Shown here: positions 23,990-35,257 of the stretch, in pieces | Layout: the number at the start of each line of letters is the position of its first letter | Position numbering within the stretch: position 1 is the stretch's first letter | Origin: Papaver somniferum | Lineage: Eukaryota; Streptophyta; Magnoliopsida; Ranunculales; Papaveraceae | Direction of reading: 5' to 3' | Length of the DNA stretch: 64,000 nucleotides | NCBI RefSeq assembly: GCF_003573695.1 | Contig: NC_039362.1 | Location: 5,308,088 to 5,372,087 of the forward strand | Translations under genes and position numbers: made by a program | Notes under the pieces: generated by a model | What the model was told of the DNA's origin: nothing | Seen by the model: only the letters and a program-made list of their open reading frames with translations | The model's database searches: none

Positions 23990-25740
23990 CTTATCTGGGC
24001 TTCGAAAAACCCAACAGTGGGCTTGGCCTTTTATCCCATTTAAACCAAATTTTTTTTTCTTTAACCCATTAAAAACCAAAAGGCTTTGCTCCCTTTAAAA
24101 ACCAAAATTTTTCCTTATCCCATTAAAAACCAAATGTTTTTCTCCCATAAAAACCAAAGTTTTCCAAATGTTTCCCTAAAAACCAAAATTTTTCTTTTTC
24201 CCATCAAAACCAAATGTCTCCCGACAAAACCAAATTTTTCCCAAAAGGTCCAATCCCATTAAAAACCAAATTTTCTTGTATAAAATCTAGTAGATAGTTT
24301 CTTAGTTAAATCTTTTGTTTCTTTTGTATATATAGTGCTAATCCAATATGATCTCGGCTAAAAAAATGTTGGATTTTTGCCTTGAATAACGGAGTTCTAA
24401 TCTTGCTTTCGCCGAAATCGGGTATTCTCTTTCCTTTTTCTCTACTCAGCATAATCCTCTCCATATGTTGTATTATAATTCTTTACATCTTTTGAAACAT
24501 TGAGGACAATGTTTAGTTTAGGTTTGGGGGTATAGAGTAGATACCACGATAATATGCCATAATTGAAAACAGAACTCCCTCTTTTTGAAAAAATTTAAAA
24601 AATTCCAAAAAAATTAAAAAAATGAAAAATCATAAAAATCGAGCTCATTTACCTTGAAATGTTGACTCTTGTGCAAATATGTAATTATTAGGAGTCTTAG
24701 TCTAGATATTTAGGCACCCTGATTCTAGCACAATTCACATAGTGATAAGAAACTTGCACGCGCACGATCTACCAATACATGTATAGCCTCGATCTTCAAG
24801 GTGTTTGATAGGAAGTTAGATTGCCAATCACTTTAGAATACTGAATGAGACTTGACTAGCTTGTTCTTTGGTTGGCTGGGATAGAAGTTGGAGGATACGT
24901 TAAGAAAAGCAACCATAGAATTTGACCGGATGCATTCGATAAGGGCCACCTCTTGCTAAGAGTCATGTAATTATGTTTTTCTTTTTGTTCATGTATCAAA
25001 AGTGTCATTTTGTTGTAAAGATCAAAGTTATTTCTTCAAAAAAAAAATCAGAAAAAAAAAATTTAAAAAAAAAAAAAAAATTCAATCAAGTATTTATTCC
25101 ATGTTTTGTCATGTTAAAGACAATATTCTCTCTTGTTCCAAAAATAAAAGAGAGTAATCAATGTAAATAAGAGTCATGTAAAGAGTCATCTTTTTGTTGT
25201 AAATAGTCTTGTAATAAGCAAGGAGGGTGCAGCCATCGATGTATAACGCGGGTAAACTGAAATATCACCAACTCATTGGGTGAACATTCACAATTCTCGT
25301 AAAGCCGGACAGCTAGCTTGGCTTAGAATTCGGTTCTTAGCCTAAAAAATATCTCTTGGTGATTAGTAGTCATAACTTCAGGTCATTCTAGACACATGTG
25401 TAGATACACTTTACACTCTTATCACATGTCTTTTTTTGTTATCAGTGCTAGGATTGTGCCTTTGATAGCTAGATTGACATCTCCATTTTGCTGTGAGCTT
25501 AAACTGACTTGCACATGTCACATTTGATGGAATCTGAGCTTATATTTTGACCTAGAACTTTGTAGGTACGTTCTAAGCAAACCTTCACGAGACTTCACTC
25601 GTCCACTAGGGACACTTAGTGGTTTAAAAGGCTTAGTGCATACGCTAAATGCATTCGAGAGACCAGCGACAGTGGTATAGGTAGGATTTCCTTAGTTTTG
25701 TTTTACTTGAGGACAAGTAAAATTCAGGTTTGGGGGTATT
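23628..25740 (+). mobile_element. Internal region 3 with tRNA-Asp-type primer site
   Basis: Primer site TGGCGCCGCTGCCGGGGA at 23634-23651. The next 700 bases are almost a base-for-base copy of 15174-15900, including the T/A homopolymer pair and the CCAAATTTTT repeats. It then continues as the 3' module to the polypurine tract before 25741. No gag or pol. A long A-rich stretch lies at about 25039-25080. Confidence 0.9.
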
Positions 25741-28432
25741 TGATGAGTGCTAAAAAGTGCATATTTCTATATATTTTTCTTGGCATTTAACTCATCTTTT
25801 GTGCATTAATTCTACATTTTATCCCATATTCTGTATTTTCTTTGTTTTCAAGAATAAATATTTTTATTAACTAATTTTGCATTTTTAGGTAATAAATAAA
25901 GTTTGGATGAATAGCGGAGCGAAAAGAGCAGAAAAGTAGTGAAAAGTCGGGAGGAATTACACAAGGAAGCCGCGAAGAATGTTGTGCACAAGACCAAAAG
26001 GCTAGAAGTGGGCTTGAAGAGGAAGAATTGTTCTTAAACAAGATATGGGCTTGGCATACCCAAGGCCCAAAACCCTCATCCAAACCCATTACCAATATCC
26101 ATACCCGCATTCATCTTCAGCCGTCAGATTGGATCATCTCAGCATCCTACGGTCGCTTCATCGTCGTGCATCGAAGTCTGAAGCTCCTGTCAAACACTAC
26201 AACACCTAACTCCATCTTGGACCGTCAGTTTTGATGTATTACATATCCAACGGTCGCTCCACATCCATTTACATCACATCGTTGGATCTTTCCCTCATCC
26301 TATCATCATACGGATTCCCCTCACAAAACATCGAGATTTGATGGGTCTGCTCAACACCCAAACAACCAAATACCTATACCCGCAAAACAAACAACCCCTT
26401 CCTCAAACCCCATCGACTCCATCTTCTCCCTCACCCTCTGCAACACCACCTTACCCTGCCCCGCTCAACCACCACTGTCACCACCTTCTCCATCATCACC
26501 ACCATTCCCTGACACCACCAAACCACTCTACTCCACCCTAAAAGCGAAACCCATCATTTCCCCCATCTTTCTAGACGCCTACTTCATCAATCTCGCACCT
26601 TTCCTATCTCTGAAACCCTAGGTTAGAGATTGATGAATTAGGTGAAGCTAAAGAAGAAATTGAGGTGTGGGAATGAAGCAGTGAAGTCAGAGGAAGATTG
26701 GGTCGACGTTGTGGGTAAGATTTGACCCATCAAATTAGGTGAAATCGAAACCCTAAATTCATTGTTTTGGGATTTTTTTTTGGATAAACCCTAATTTTGT
26801 AAATTAGGTATTTTTGAGAATTGGGAGTAACTATAAATAGAGTTGTGATGTGTGTGAAAGGGGGTATGCCTGGATTAGCCAGTGTGTCCAGAAATGTGAG
26901 TTCTGTAAAAAATTCCATTTTATGCTCTGTTTTTATCCTTTGTTCTTCACTGTTTTGCTATCCATGTTTTTCCATGTTCTGTGTATTGTTCAGTTTCTCC
27001 ATTTGATGTAATGTGCTGTTGCTATCCATGTTATGTTTCTTGTCTCCTGTTATGTTATGTTTCTGTAATATTTGTATCATGTTCTGTACTGTTTCTGTTA
27101 TGTATGTTCTGAATCCCAAATGCTAGGACTAGATGAAATTATGAACCAGCTGAGATAGTCTTCATCATGTGCAGCTCATGTTCAGTGTTGCTAAACCCTT
27201 AGACTAGTTGTGCTTTAATCAGAAAATTAGCACTTTGGTAATTATCTTAGCTGTGAGTAGAATATCCCTTAGGTTAATGGTGGATTCAACATCCTAGTGT
27301 TCTTTCATCACTCTTGTTTACTGTCTCCCTTCATTGCTGTTTTCTCAATAGTTCACTGTTAGTTCACTGTTATGTTTAGTGTTTAATGTTTAGTTCCTCA
27401 AATGTTAAGTTTGTTCACTGTTAGTGGTGGAAGTTTAGGTTAGAATTCATGTAAATTGAGCTGATTGAGAAATGGAGGAATTTAGTGTCCACTGTTGCTT
27501 GTGATTGATTGTGCTGTTAAAAGACAGTCAATGCTAGGAGTAAAACAATTGGACAAGCTTCTTCTACTTCCATTCCATTTATGTATGCCCTGGAACATAG
27601 GCAGGCTAGAACCTCCACCTAGCTCCATTAGGGACAAGGATTTAACCCAAAAACAGCCATTGCCTAGCATCTTTCCTGTTCTTCTTTGTTATCTATCTGT
27701 TTTTGTGGCTTCTTATCACTGTTTTTATAGCTGTTTTTATAACTGTTTTGTGCCCTGTTCTTCCTTTGCCTTTGGCCCTTGGCCATTGCCTTTGATTTAT
27801 CACTGCCATGCCATTGTAAATTTGCATCCTTTTGCCCTGTGTTGCTTCCATGTATATACCATTGTCACTTTTTCTTTGTACATGTCATTGTAAATGCCAT
27901 CCTTGGACCTGTGTGACTTAGTGCCCTGTCTGCCTAGAGCCTGCTTTACCTTGTCTGCCTGCACAGCTCCTGCTCTCCCTTTCCCTGCTGAGCACCTGCC
28001 CTTTGCACTGCTGCTGCTGCAACTGAGCTTGGCTCAGCTAAGACCAAAGTTTAGTTCATATCCAAGGCCCAGTTCACTACAAGCCCAAAGGCTTCACAGT
28101 TAATCTCAAAGCCCAGCTCATTACTAGGTTACCTAGCCCAGTTCAGTCCATCAAAGGCCCAAACTGCTTCACAGTTAATCAAAGCCCATCTTGCTCTTAT
28201 TGTGAAAGCAAAAGCTTCAAAGTTATTCAAAGCCCATTGATATTCAAAACCCTTTGGTACTCAAAGCCCATTAGCAATTTAGAAACCCAAAATAGTTAGA
28301 AACTCCAAACATACCCAGTCTCTGTGGATCGACCCGTACTTGCACGAGCTACAACCGACGACCGTGCACTTGTGGTATTACTGTAGGCCCGTTTTTATTG
28401 CGCTTAATTTTCACACATCTCCGGGCCCACCA
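25741..28432 (+). mobile_element. LTR4 of plus array (2692 bp)
   Basis: Terminal 3' LTR, TGATGAGTGC to GGGCCCACCA, followed at once by AGTCA (28433-28437), which matches the duplication left of LTR1. This fixes the right edge of the array. Confidence 0.93.
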
Positions 28433-28437
28433 AGTCA
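28433..28437. repeat. Target-site duplication AGTCA, right copy
   Basis: Same five bases as 12510-12514. Removing the array plus one copy restores the LINE ORF2 frame (I-L-N-L-M-T-T-S-W-K-L-W). Confidence 0.93.
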
Positions 28438-29062
28438 TCAGATTGAGAATCCATATTTTCCTATCTTCACTGTTAAATGAAGAGTTTGAATCTGTTTGAA
28501 ACCAACTAGCCATCCAGTCTTGAACTTGAATTTGTTGTGCTTGCAAAGTTGCCACATTTATATAAATTGATAACCAGACCAATCTAGAATGATCACAATC
28601 TATAATGAGATGTTGCAAAGTTTCAGGGGATTGTAGGCATCTTGGGCATGTTACTTCTATGTCTGGCTTATAAGAGTCTAATTTAGTTTTTGTTGGAACA
28701 ATTCCCCTAATACACTTCCAAATAAATAATTTAACTTTGTGTGGTGCCTCAGATTTCCAAATAACCTTCCAGTTTACTTGATTAAGCCTGGTACTAATAT
28801 AACTCTGTTGTGTTAGTATTTTATAAGTTGATTTGACTGAGAATTCACCTGATATGGTTGGCTCCCATACAAGTTTATCCGAACCTTGTTGAACTAACTG
28901 CATTATGAGAATTAAGATTGCCACTTCATCAGGAAATAAATACCAAACTAGTTCTTCATTCCATCTTTTAGGATTGTCTAGAATTAGCCCAGAGATATAT
29001 ACTATTCTAGCAGGTTCCAAATAAGAGTCTCTAGGAGTTGGAGGAGAATTTAATCCTATTAC
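28438..29062 (-). pseudogene. LINE ORF2: zf-RVT region
   Basis: The conserved zinc-binding region after reverse transcriptase in plant L1 ORF2. Visible: G-E-F-S-V-K-S-T-Y-K-I-L, W-K-S-E-A-P-H-K-V-K-L-F-I-W-K, then C-P-R-C...E-T-L-Q-H-L-I-I-D-C. It is split from the RT part by a stop at about 29066 (R-K-Q-I-L-V-W-S-D then stop) and from RNase H by the LTR array. The open frame runs on into LTR4 to 28349 by chance. Confidence 0.9.
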
Positions 29063-29065
29063 CCA

Positions 29066-30616
29066 TTAGTCTGACCATACTAAAATCTGTTTTCCATCTC
29101 TTACTTCGCACCTGTGAAATTGTTTGACATATTGTAGGCCAACTTCTATACCCTTCCAAATCCAAGATGAATTGGTAGGATATTCTTGAAGGTGAATAAA
29201 ACTACAATATGGTGAGTATTTAGATTTCATTATTTTAATCCACTCTTTATCCTTCTCAGTACATAGACTCCAATCAAGTTTAGTAACTAAAGCAATGTTA
29301 AACTTCTCTAAATCCCTAAAAGAGAGGCCTCCAACATCTTTAGAGGTACATAAAGAATTCCATGATGTAAGATTGAGCCCTTTATTTGTTTTATGGCCCC
29401 ACCAAAATTGTCTCTGAGCTGAGTCTAATTTCCTAATAAGATTTTTAGGGAGTTTAAAATTACTCATGTAATGAGAAGGGATTGAATTCAGCACTGACTT
29501 AACCAAAGTTGATCTTGCAGCTTGGTTCAGAGTCTTTGAACACCATCCTTGAAATCTATTTTCATATGCATCTTTAATGGATTTAAAAGAGTGTGTTTTA
29601 GACTTTCCCAGGAGAGTGGATAAGCCTAAATACTTGTCTGAAGTACAAAGCTGCTTAACTCCAAGTTGGTCTAAAAGGGATTGCTTGTCCTGCTGAGATA
29701 TGTCTCCTGCTATAAATGCCGAAGATTTTGAAAAATTGATCATCTGACCTGATAGGTTGCTAAAGTTTTCCAGACAGACCTTAATCTGATGTATGCTTTG
29801 CTTGTCATCTTGAAAGAACAAAATGCAGTCATCTGCGAAAAGTAAGTGGTTTACAGAGATAGAGTTTTTTACTACCCTGATTCCACACAACTTATTTTCC
29901 GCTTGAGCATTCAAAGGAGATCTTGTGAGGAACTCCATTGAGATGATGAAGAGATAAGGGGACAATGGGTCCCCTTGTATTAGGCCTATAGCTGGTGTGT
30001 AAGACTTACAGAGACTACCATTCAGACGAATTGATACTGTTGTAGTTGAAATACATTGATGTATGATGGTTCTCCAATCTTGAAAGAACCCCAAAGCATT
30101 AATCATTTGATCCAAAAAAGCCCATTCTATTATATCAAATTCCTTCGACATGTCTAGCTTAAGAGCTATCAAACATTGTTTTTTCCTAGACTTCTTCATT
30201 GAATGGATTAACTCGTGAGACATCACAATGTTATCGTTAATGTACCTTTTTGGAACATACGCCGCTTGTGTCGGAGAAATTAACTTATCCATTAGAGGTT
30301 TCATACGAGTAACAATTAACTTATAGATTATTTTGTAAATGATGTTACACAGGCCAATTGGCCTATAATAATTTGGTGATGATAGATGACGAGTTTTAGG
30401 AATTAAACAAGTAACTGTTTGGTAAATTGAAGAAGGCATTTGTTTTGTGATGAAGAACTGCTTCACAAATTTATACACATCTTCTCCCACTGTAGACCAT
30501 TGCGTTAGAAAAAACCCCGCCTGAAATCCATCCAGACCTGGAGAATTCCAGCTCGGCAAAGATTTAAGCACATCCAAAATTTTCCTTATCATCAGGAACA
30601 AATAATAATTGCTCAT
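29066..30616 (-). pseudogene. LINE ORF2: reverse transcriptase domain (516 codons open)
   Basis: Non-LTR reverse transcriptase of the minus LINE. In order: S-P-G-L-D-G-F-Q-A-G-F-F (RT block 0), L-I-P-K-T, Y-R-P-I-G-L-C-N, L-K-L-D-M-S-K-E-F-D (first catalytic Asp), G-L-I-Q-G-D-P-L-S-P-Y-L-F and the catalytic F-A-D-D-C. The catalytic core is intact, but the frame is cut off from the endonuclease by stops between 30617 and 31028 and ends early at 29066. Confidence 0.92.
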
Positions 30617-31025
30617 TTTCTGCTTGAGTAATAACTGGAAATATGGTTAGAAAAGACTCTGCTGAAATATGAGGATTAGTGGACTGAGCAATAGAAGAAA
30701 AGTGTTTAGTCAAAATATACTATAAATCCTAAGGTGAAGTATGCCATTATCCATACTCATCTTTTAAAGCCGAGATATGATTTCGCGTTTTTCTTCTATT
30801 AGCCATAGTATGAAAATAAGCTGTATTATTGTCTAAGTCTTTGAACCAGCTATCTCCAGATTTTTGATGCCAGAAATCAGCTTCTATCTTTTTCCAATGT
30901 TGTAACCTTTGTAAAGTGAGATTTATCTTGTAAGAATTCTCTCCACTATAAGGCAGAGCTTGAAGAGCAGATAGTTGATCTCTCAGATGTTTTATGTGAA
31001 AATCAATACGACCAAACTGTTCTCG

Positions 31026-31877
31026 ATTTCATTTAGAGAGCTTTCGCCTTGTGATGTTAAGTGTTTGAGAGACAGTATTATCCTTATTAGCACAATTCCA
31101 AGCATCTTCTATAATAGCAGAAGCATTTGGATTTTGTAGCCAACATCTATAAAATTTCCAAGCATTTCTAGGTATAACTACTTCAGCTTTAATAACCAGT
31201 AGTATAGGGCAGTGGTCCGAACCTAGAAACGACAAATGTTTGACTTTAGAGTCTGGGAAATCTCTAATCCAGCTAGCGTTATGAAGGGCCATATCAATTA
31301 TAGCTCTTCTTGGGCCTAGTCCATTTATTCTACTAAACCAAGTATGTTGAAAACCAGAAAATCCAAAATCCATTAAACCTGCATTATTGACTACACTGCG
31401 AATCCAATTATCCATGGTAGTTACACTAGAAGAAGCATCCGAGTTTGTAAGATGGAAATTTAAATCCCCTAAAATTACCCAAGCTTGAAAAACATTCTCA
31501 CTAATCTCTTTGATAAATTCCCACTGGCATTTTTTAAAATCTTGTTGTGTTGATCCATAAACACAAGAAAGAAGCCATTCTTGTTTAGATGGATTTGACG
31601 TGATTAAAAGGTGTATCATGTTATCATTACTACAGACAATGTCACAAGGAAAACCATCTTTCCAAAGAAGAGCTAATCCACCCGATAATCCTATAGAGCT
31701 AACAAAATGGGCATTAGGGTAATTTAGAAATTGAGTATAGGTTTTTGCTTTATCCATCCCTATCTTGTTCCATCAAAAAGACAACACCTGGATTTTGAAT
31801 ACGAATTAGATCATTTAAAGTATCTCTAGTTTATTTTCCAACAAGACTTTGCACGTTCCAAGATAAAAAAAATTCAT
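31026..31877 (-). pseudogene. LINE ORF2: APE-type endonuclease domain
   Basis: This domain nicks target DNA for target-primed reverse transcription. The probable original start is the ATG at 31877-31875, followed by a frameshift in a T run; the shifted frame reads S-W-N-V-Q-S-L-V-G, the normal N-terminal motif. The open part from 31757 has S-G-G-L-A-L-L-W, L-G-D-L-N-F-H, R-A-I-I-D-M-A-L and S-D-H-C-P-I, the usual active-site blocks. Stops follow near 31029, and the linker to RT (30617-31028) is broken. Confidence 0.9.
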
Positions 31878-31899
31878 GTTGACTATGTAGATTATGTTA

Positions 31900-33331
31900 T
31901 CAAGCAAAAGACTCGGGAATAAGAACTATAAAGTGAAAATTGCTTAAATTGAAAGTATAGGCTTGGATGCAGAAAGTATAATAAGGAAGAGATAAATTAA
32001 ATTGATGAAAGTTTGCAGGATAAGAAGGTACCTGGCCAGCATTGCTTGAGTTAGTCGATTTCCGCCTTTTGGGGTGGTTTTGCTCAGAAACTGTTCCATG
32101 GAAGATAGGATAAGAATCAGGAGATGGTGAATCCACTTCCAAATTGACACATTCATTCCCGGAGTTATCTATGTTGCGGCTAGAAGAGTTATAACTGGAA
32201 AGATTTTCCTCGATTTGATTAATCAGTTCTTGAAGGGGCTCCTTGAATACATTTTCTGAGTGGAGTGAGTCTGGATCAATGTTACCGACATTGAAGTCAT
32301 CAAAAGAGACATCGAATTCCCCTAGTGCCATATAAGATTTAAGCAACTCCATATTCGACCCGTATCCACCTTTCTGACCCATAGACTCCTTAAAAAAATT
32401 TCAATTGTTCTGCCACATTTTCCTCAGACATGTTTCCTGGAATACTATCTTTTTCTAAGTTTTAATAAACATCCTGATCAATATTTTTAGTATTACTAGG
32501 ACCACCTTCTTCAAATCTATTTCCTTTTTCTTGTCTATGGACCACATTATCAGAATCTTGGTTGTTTAACATTTGAACTTGTATCATACCTTGAGAGTTG
32601 CAGTCAACCACAGTAACTGAATCAGAAGAAGCCAAATGAATATTTCTTAAATTATTGTCAGCATCCTTCTCGATTAAACATACTGCATCTTTAGACAGTT
32701 CAACATTAAATTGCACACAATTAAAATTTGTATTTCTTGCATGCATGCATGTTAAATATGCAACTATCATTGTACCTTCAGCAGGTGAGTCTCCTAAGGT
32801 TGATTGCCTTCCTTAGTACTCTGATCATCTTGTTCAATGTTTTCTAGCTGGTTCTCAACTCCAACTCTTCTAGTATCTGGGTTAGTCCATGATGGTGGAT
32901 CAAGTAGAGAAGTAGAAGACAGATAACCTCTCTGTTGTTGAAGGAGAAGCGCAACTATGGTTTCACATTCCATATCCTTGTGATTAATTGTGTAGCAAAG
33001 ACCACATAAGTTAAATGGCTGTTTTTCATAAAATAATCTTATCCACACCTCTTCTCCCGCTGCATTCTTCACCCAGAATCCTCTACGCAACGGATTTCTA
33101 ACAAGGTTCTAAAACAAAAATATCCCCTTCAAGAAACCAAGGCTTGAACTTCAGTACAACTTCATAATCATCATGAGTATGAAACTATGAGAAGACATTC
33201 ATTGTCCTCCTTCTTGATGTAGATATCTTTGCATTTAGGCCAAAGATTTTTAAATTCCTTATCTAAATCACTAACTGAATAAACTTTTGAGGTATAGATT
33301 TTACCCAAAAAACTAAACTTGTATTGTACTG
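31900..33331 (-). pseudogene. LINE ORF1, main part, with CCHC zinc knuckle
   Basis: Nucleic-acid-binding ORF1 protein of the minus LINE, broken into several frames. From 33331: A-V-Q-Y-K-F-S-F-L-G-K-I-Y-T, the usual DUF4283-like start, to a stop near 33174. The 33090-32794 segment has C-G-L-C-Y-T-I-N-H-K-D-M-E-C, a CX2CX4HX4C knuckle. Serine/asparagine-rich C-terminal segments lie at 32770-32462 and 32382-31900. Its N-terminus is 16 kb away at 49561-49667, separated by the minus-strand array. Confidence 0.85.
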
Positions 33332-33336
33332 CTCCC

Positions 33337-35257
33337 TGGTAGGCCGGGGACAGTGTATAAAAAATGGAGAAAGTTAAGGCCTACAGTGATACCGCAAGTG
33401 CACGGTTTCGATGTAGTGAGTGCACAAGTACGGGTCGATCCACAGGGACTTGGGTGTGTTCATGAAGATTCCTAAGCTAAATGGCAGTGACAGTGCAGTG
33501 AGAACAATGAGAAGGCAGTAAAGAGAAAAGCAAAGCCAAGAGGCAGTGAACAGGGCAGTGAAGATGATGAGTGAGCAAAGCAGAAAGAAACAAGGCAATG
33601 TAACAAAAACAGTGACAGTGACCAAAGGTCATAGGCAGTGGGTGAGCAGTGGTGAAAGCAAACAAAGCAGATGAAGGGAGCTAGGATCATTAATTCCACC
33701 ACTAACCTACACCATGTATTCAACGACTACATTCTTGTTCTTGTGATGACATGGGTTAAGATGTGGTCTGCCCTATGTCTAAGAAGTTTCTCCACTAGAG
33801 AAATCATCCCCAATAAGACATTGCTCCATAGCACTAGTTATCTGGCTAAGTATAACTAGTCTAAGGCTCAACATGATCTGGTTTAGCATGATTGGTGGCT
33901 GTGTCCACATAGAGATATTCTAACTACAGTGGATACATGGCATCCACTGTGAGAGCAATTTGCAGACATGCCAAAGTGATTATCTCCTAAACATTTTTAA
34001 CATTCAAGAATGCATATTCACATCACACAGGATAGCAAGTTAAGGCTTCCTTAAGACCCTAGCAATTGAAACTAACACATGATAAAACTGAAATTAAAAT
34101 TGGAATTAAACTGAAATTAACCCAATTAGGGGGTATCTCGGCTAACCAAGAACAACCTTCTCTCTACACATCAATTGCCTTTTATAGTTTTACAAAATAT
34201 CCCCAAATTTCGAAACCCTAACTTGCAAACCCTAATTTTTGAATTGAAAATTCCACTCACCTAATCCCTGAATTGATGTCGACCCATGCCTATTCTCTCT
34301 TCTCTGCTCCTCTCCATGTCTTCAATTGCGTCTTATAGCCTCACCTAATTTATTGATTTATCACCTAGGGTTTCAGTGGTGAAAAATCAATAAGTTAGAT
34401 GGCTATAGAGGTAGGGGAGGTAGCTAAGGCGTGTAGGTGGTGTTTGGTGACAGTGGAGGAAGTGGCGATGGCAGGGTGGTGTGGTTCAGCGAGGTGTAGC
34501 TGGTGGAGGTGATGGAGTTGCAGAGCAGCTCTCTGCAACAGGGTATGGAGGAGAATAGGTCGAGTGATTTTGGGTTAGGGGGCGTTTGGCTAGGGGTATA
34601 GGGTGTTCGATACTTGGGTGTTAGGCGGATGCAGCGAGGTTTGATGATCTGCGACAAGGAGCGATGGATGGGAAGATGGTAGGTGGATCTGACGGCGATG
34701 CGGAGGCAGGCGATGAGCGACCGTCGGATGAAGAGATACAACGAAACGAACGGTACTTGATGGAGTTAGGTACTGTAGTGTAAGGCGGAGATATCAAACT
34801 TCGATGCACAGCAAGGGAGCGACCGTCGGATGCTTCTGAGAACTGATCTGACGGCTGAAGACGCAAGCGGGTATGGATTTGGGTTTTAGGCTTTTGGGTA
34901 TAGAATATGGGTTTGGGAAATGAGTTTGGGCTTGGAAAACCTTGAGCCCACTTCTTCTTTAAGAACAAATTTCTTCTTCAAGCCCATTTCTATCCTTTTT
35001 TTGGTCTTCCGCACATCACTCTTCGCGGCTTCCTTGCGTAATTCCTCCTGGCTTTTCACTACTTTTCTGCTCTTTTTGCTCCGCAACTCATCCAATCTTT
35101 ATTTATTACCTAAAAATGCAAAATTAAGTAAGAAAAATATTTATTCTTGAAAACAATGAAAATACAGAATATGGGATAAAATGTAGAATTAATGCACAAA
35201 AGATGAGTTAAATGCCAAGAAAAATATATAGAAATATGCACTTTTTAGCACTCATCA
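33337..35257 (-). mobile_element. LTR-D, terminal 3' LTR of minus array (1921 bp)
   Basis: On the plus strand from TGGTAGGCCGGGG to CACTCATCA. It is followed rightward by the polypurine complement AATACCCCCAAACCT (from 35258). It contains the shared GGGTCGATCCACAGGGACTT block. Short ORFs recurring in every copy (for example 33374-33723 minus and 34424-34968 minus) show no domain. Confidence 0.92.

Larger units (their letters stand above)
12515..28432 (+). mobile_element. Plus-strand array of non-autonomous LTR elements (four LTRs)
   Basis: One insertion unit flanked by AGTCA (12510-12514 and 28433-28437). Order: LTR1 - internal - truncated variant LTR2 with gag fragment - internal - LTR3 - internal - LTR4. 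LTRs begin TGATGAGTGC and end GGGCCCACCA; primer sites match tRNA-Asp; polypurine tracts read TTTGGGGGTATT. No pol exists. The ladder structure points to unequal recombination between elements after one original insertion. The primer site and LTR style resemble Athila-type Ty3/gypsy, but with no pol this is inference. Confidence 0.92.

Noticed and set aside
34424..34968. Conserved minus-strand ORFs repeated at 39073 and 48722
   Set aside because: LTR U3 sequence, conserved only because the LTR is repeated.
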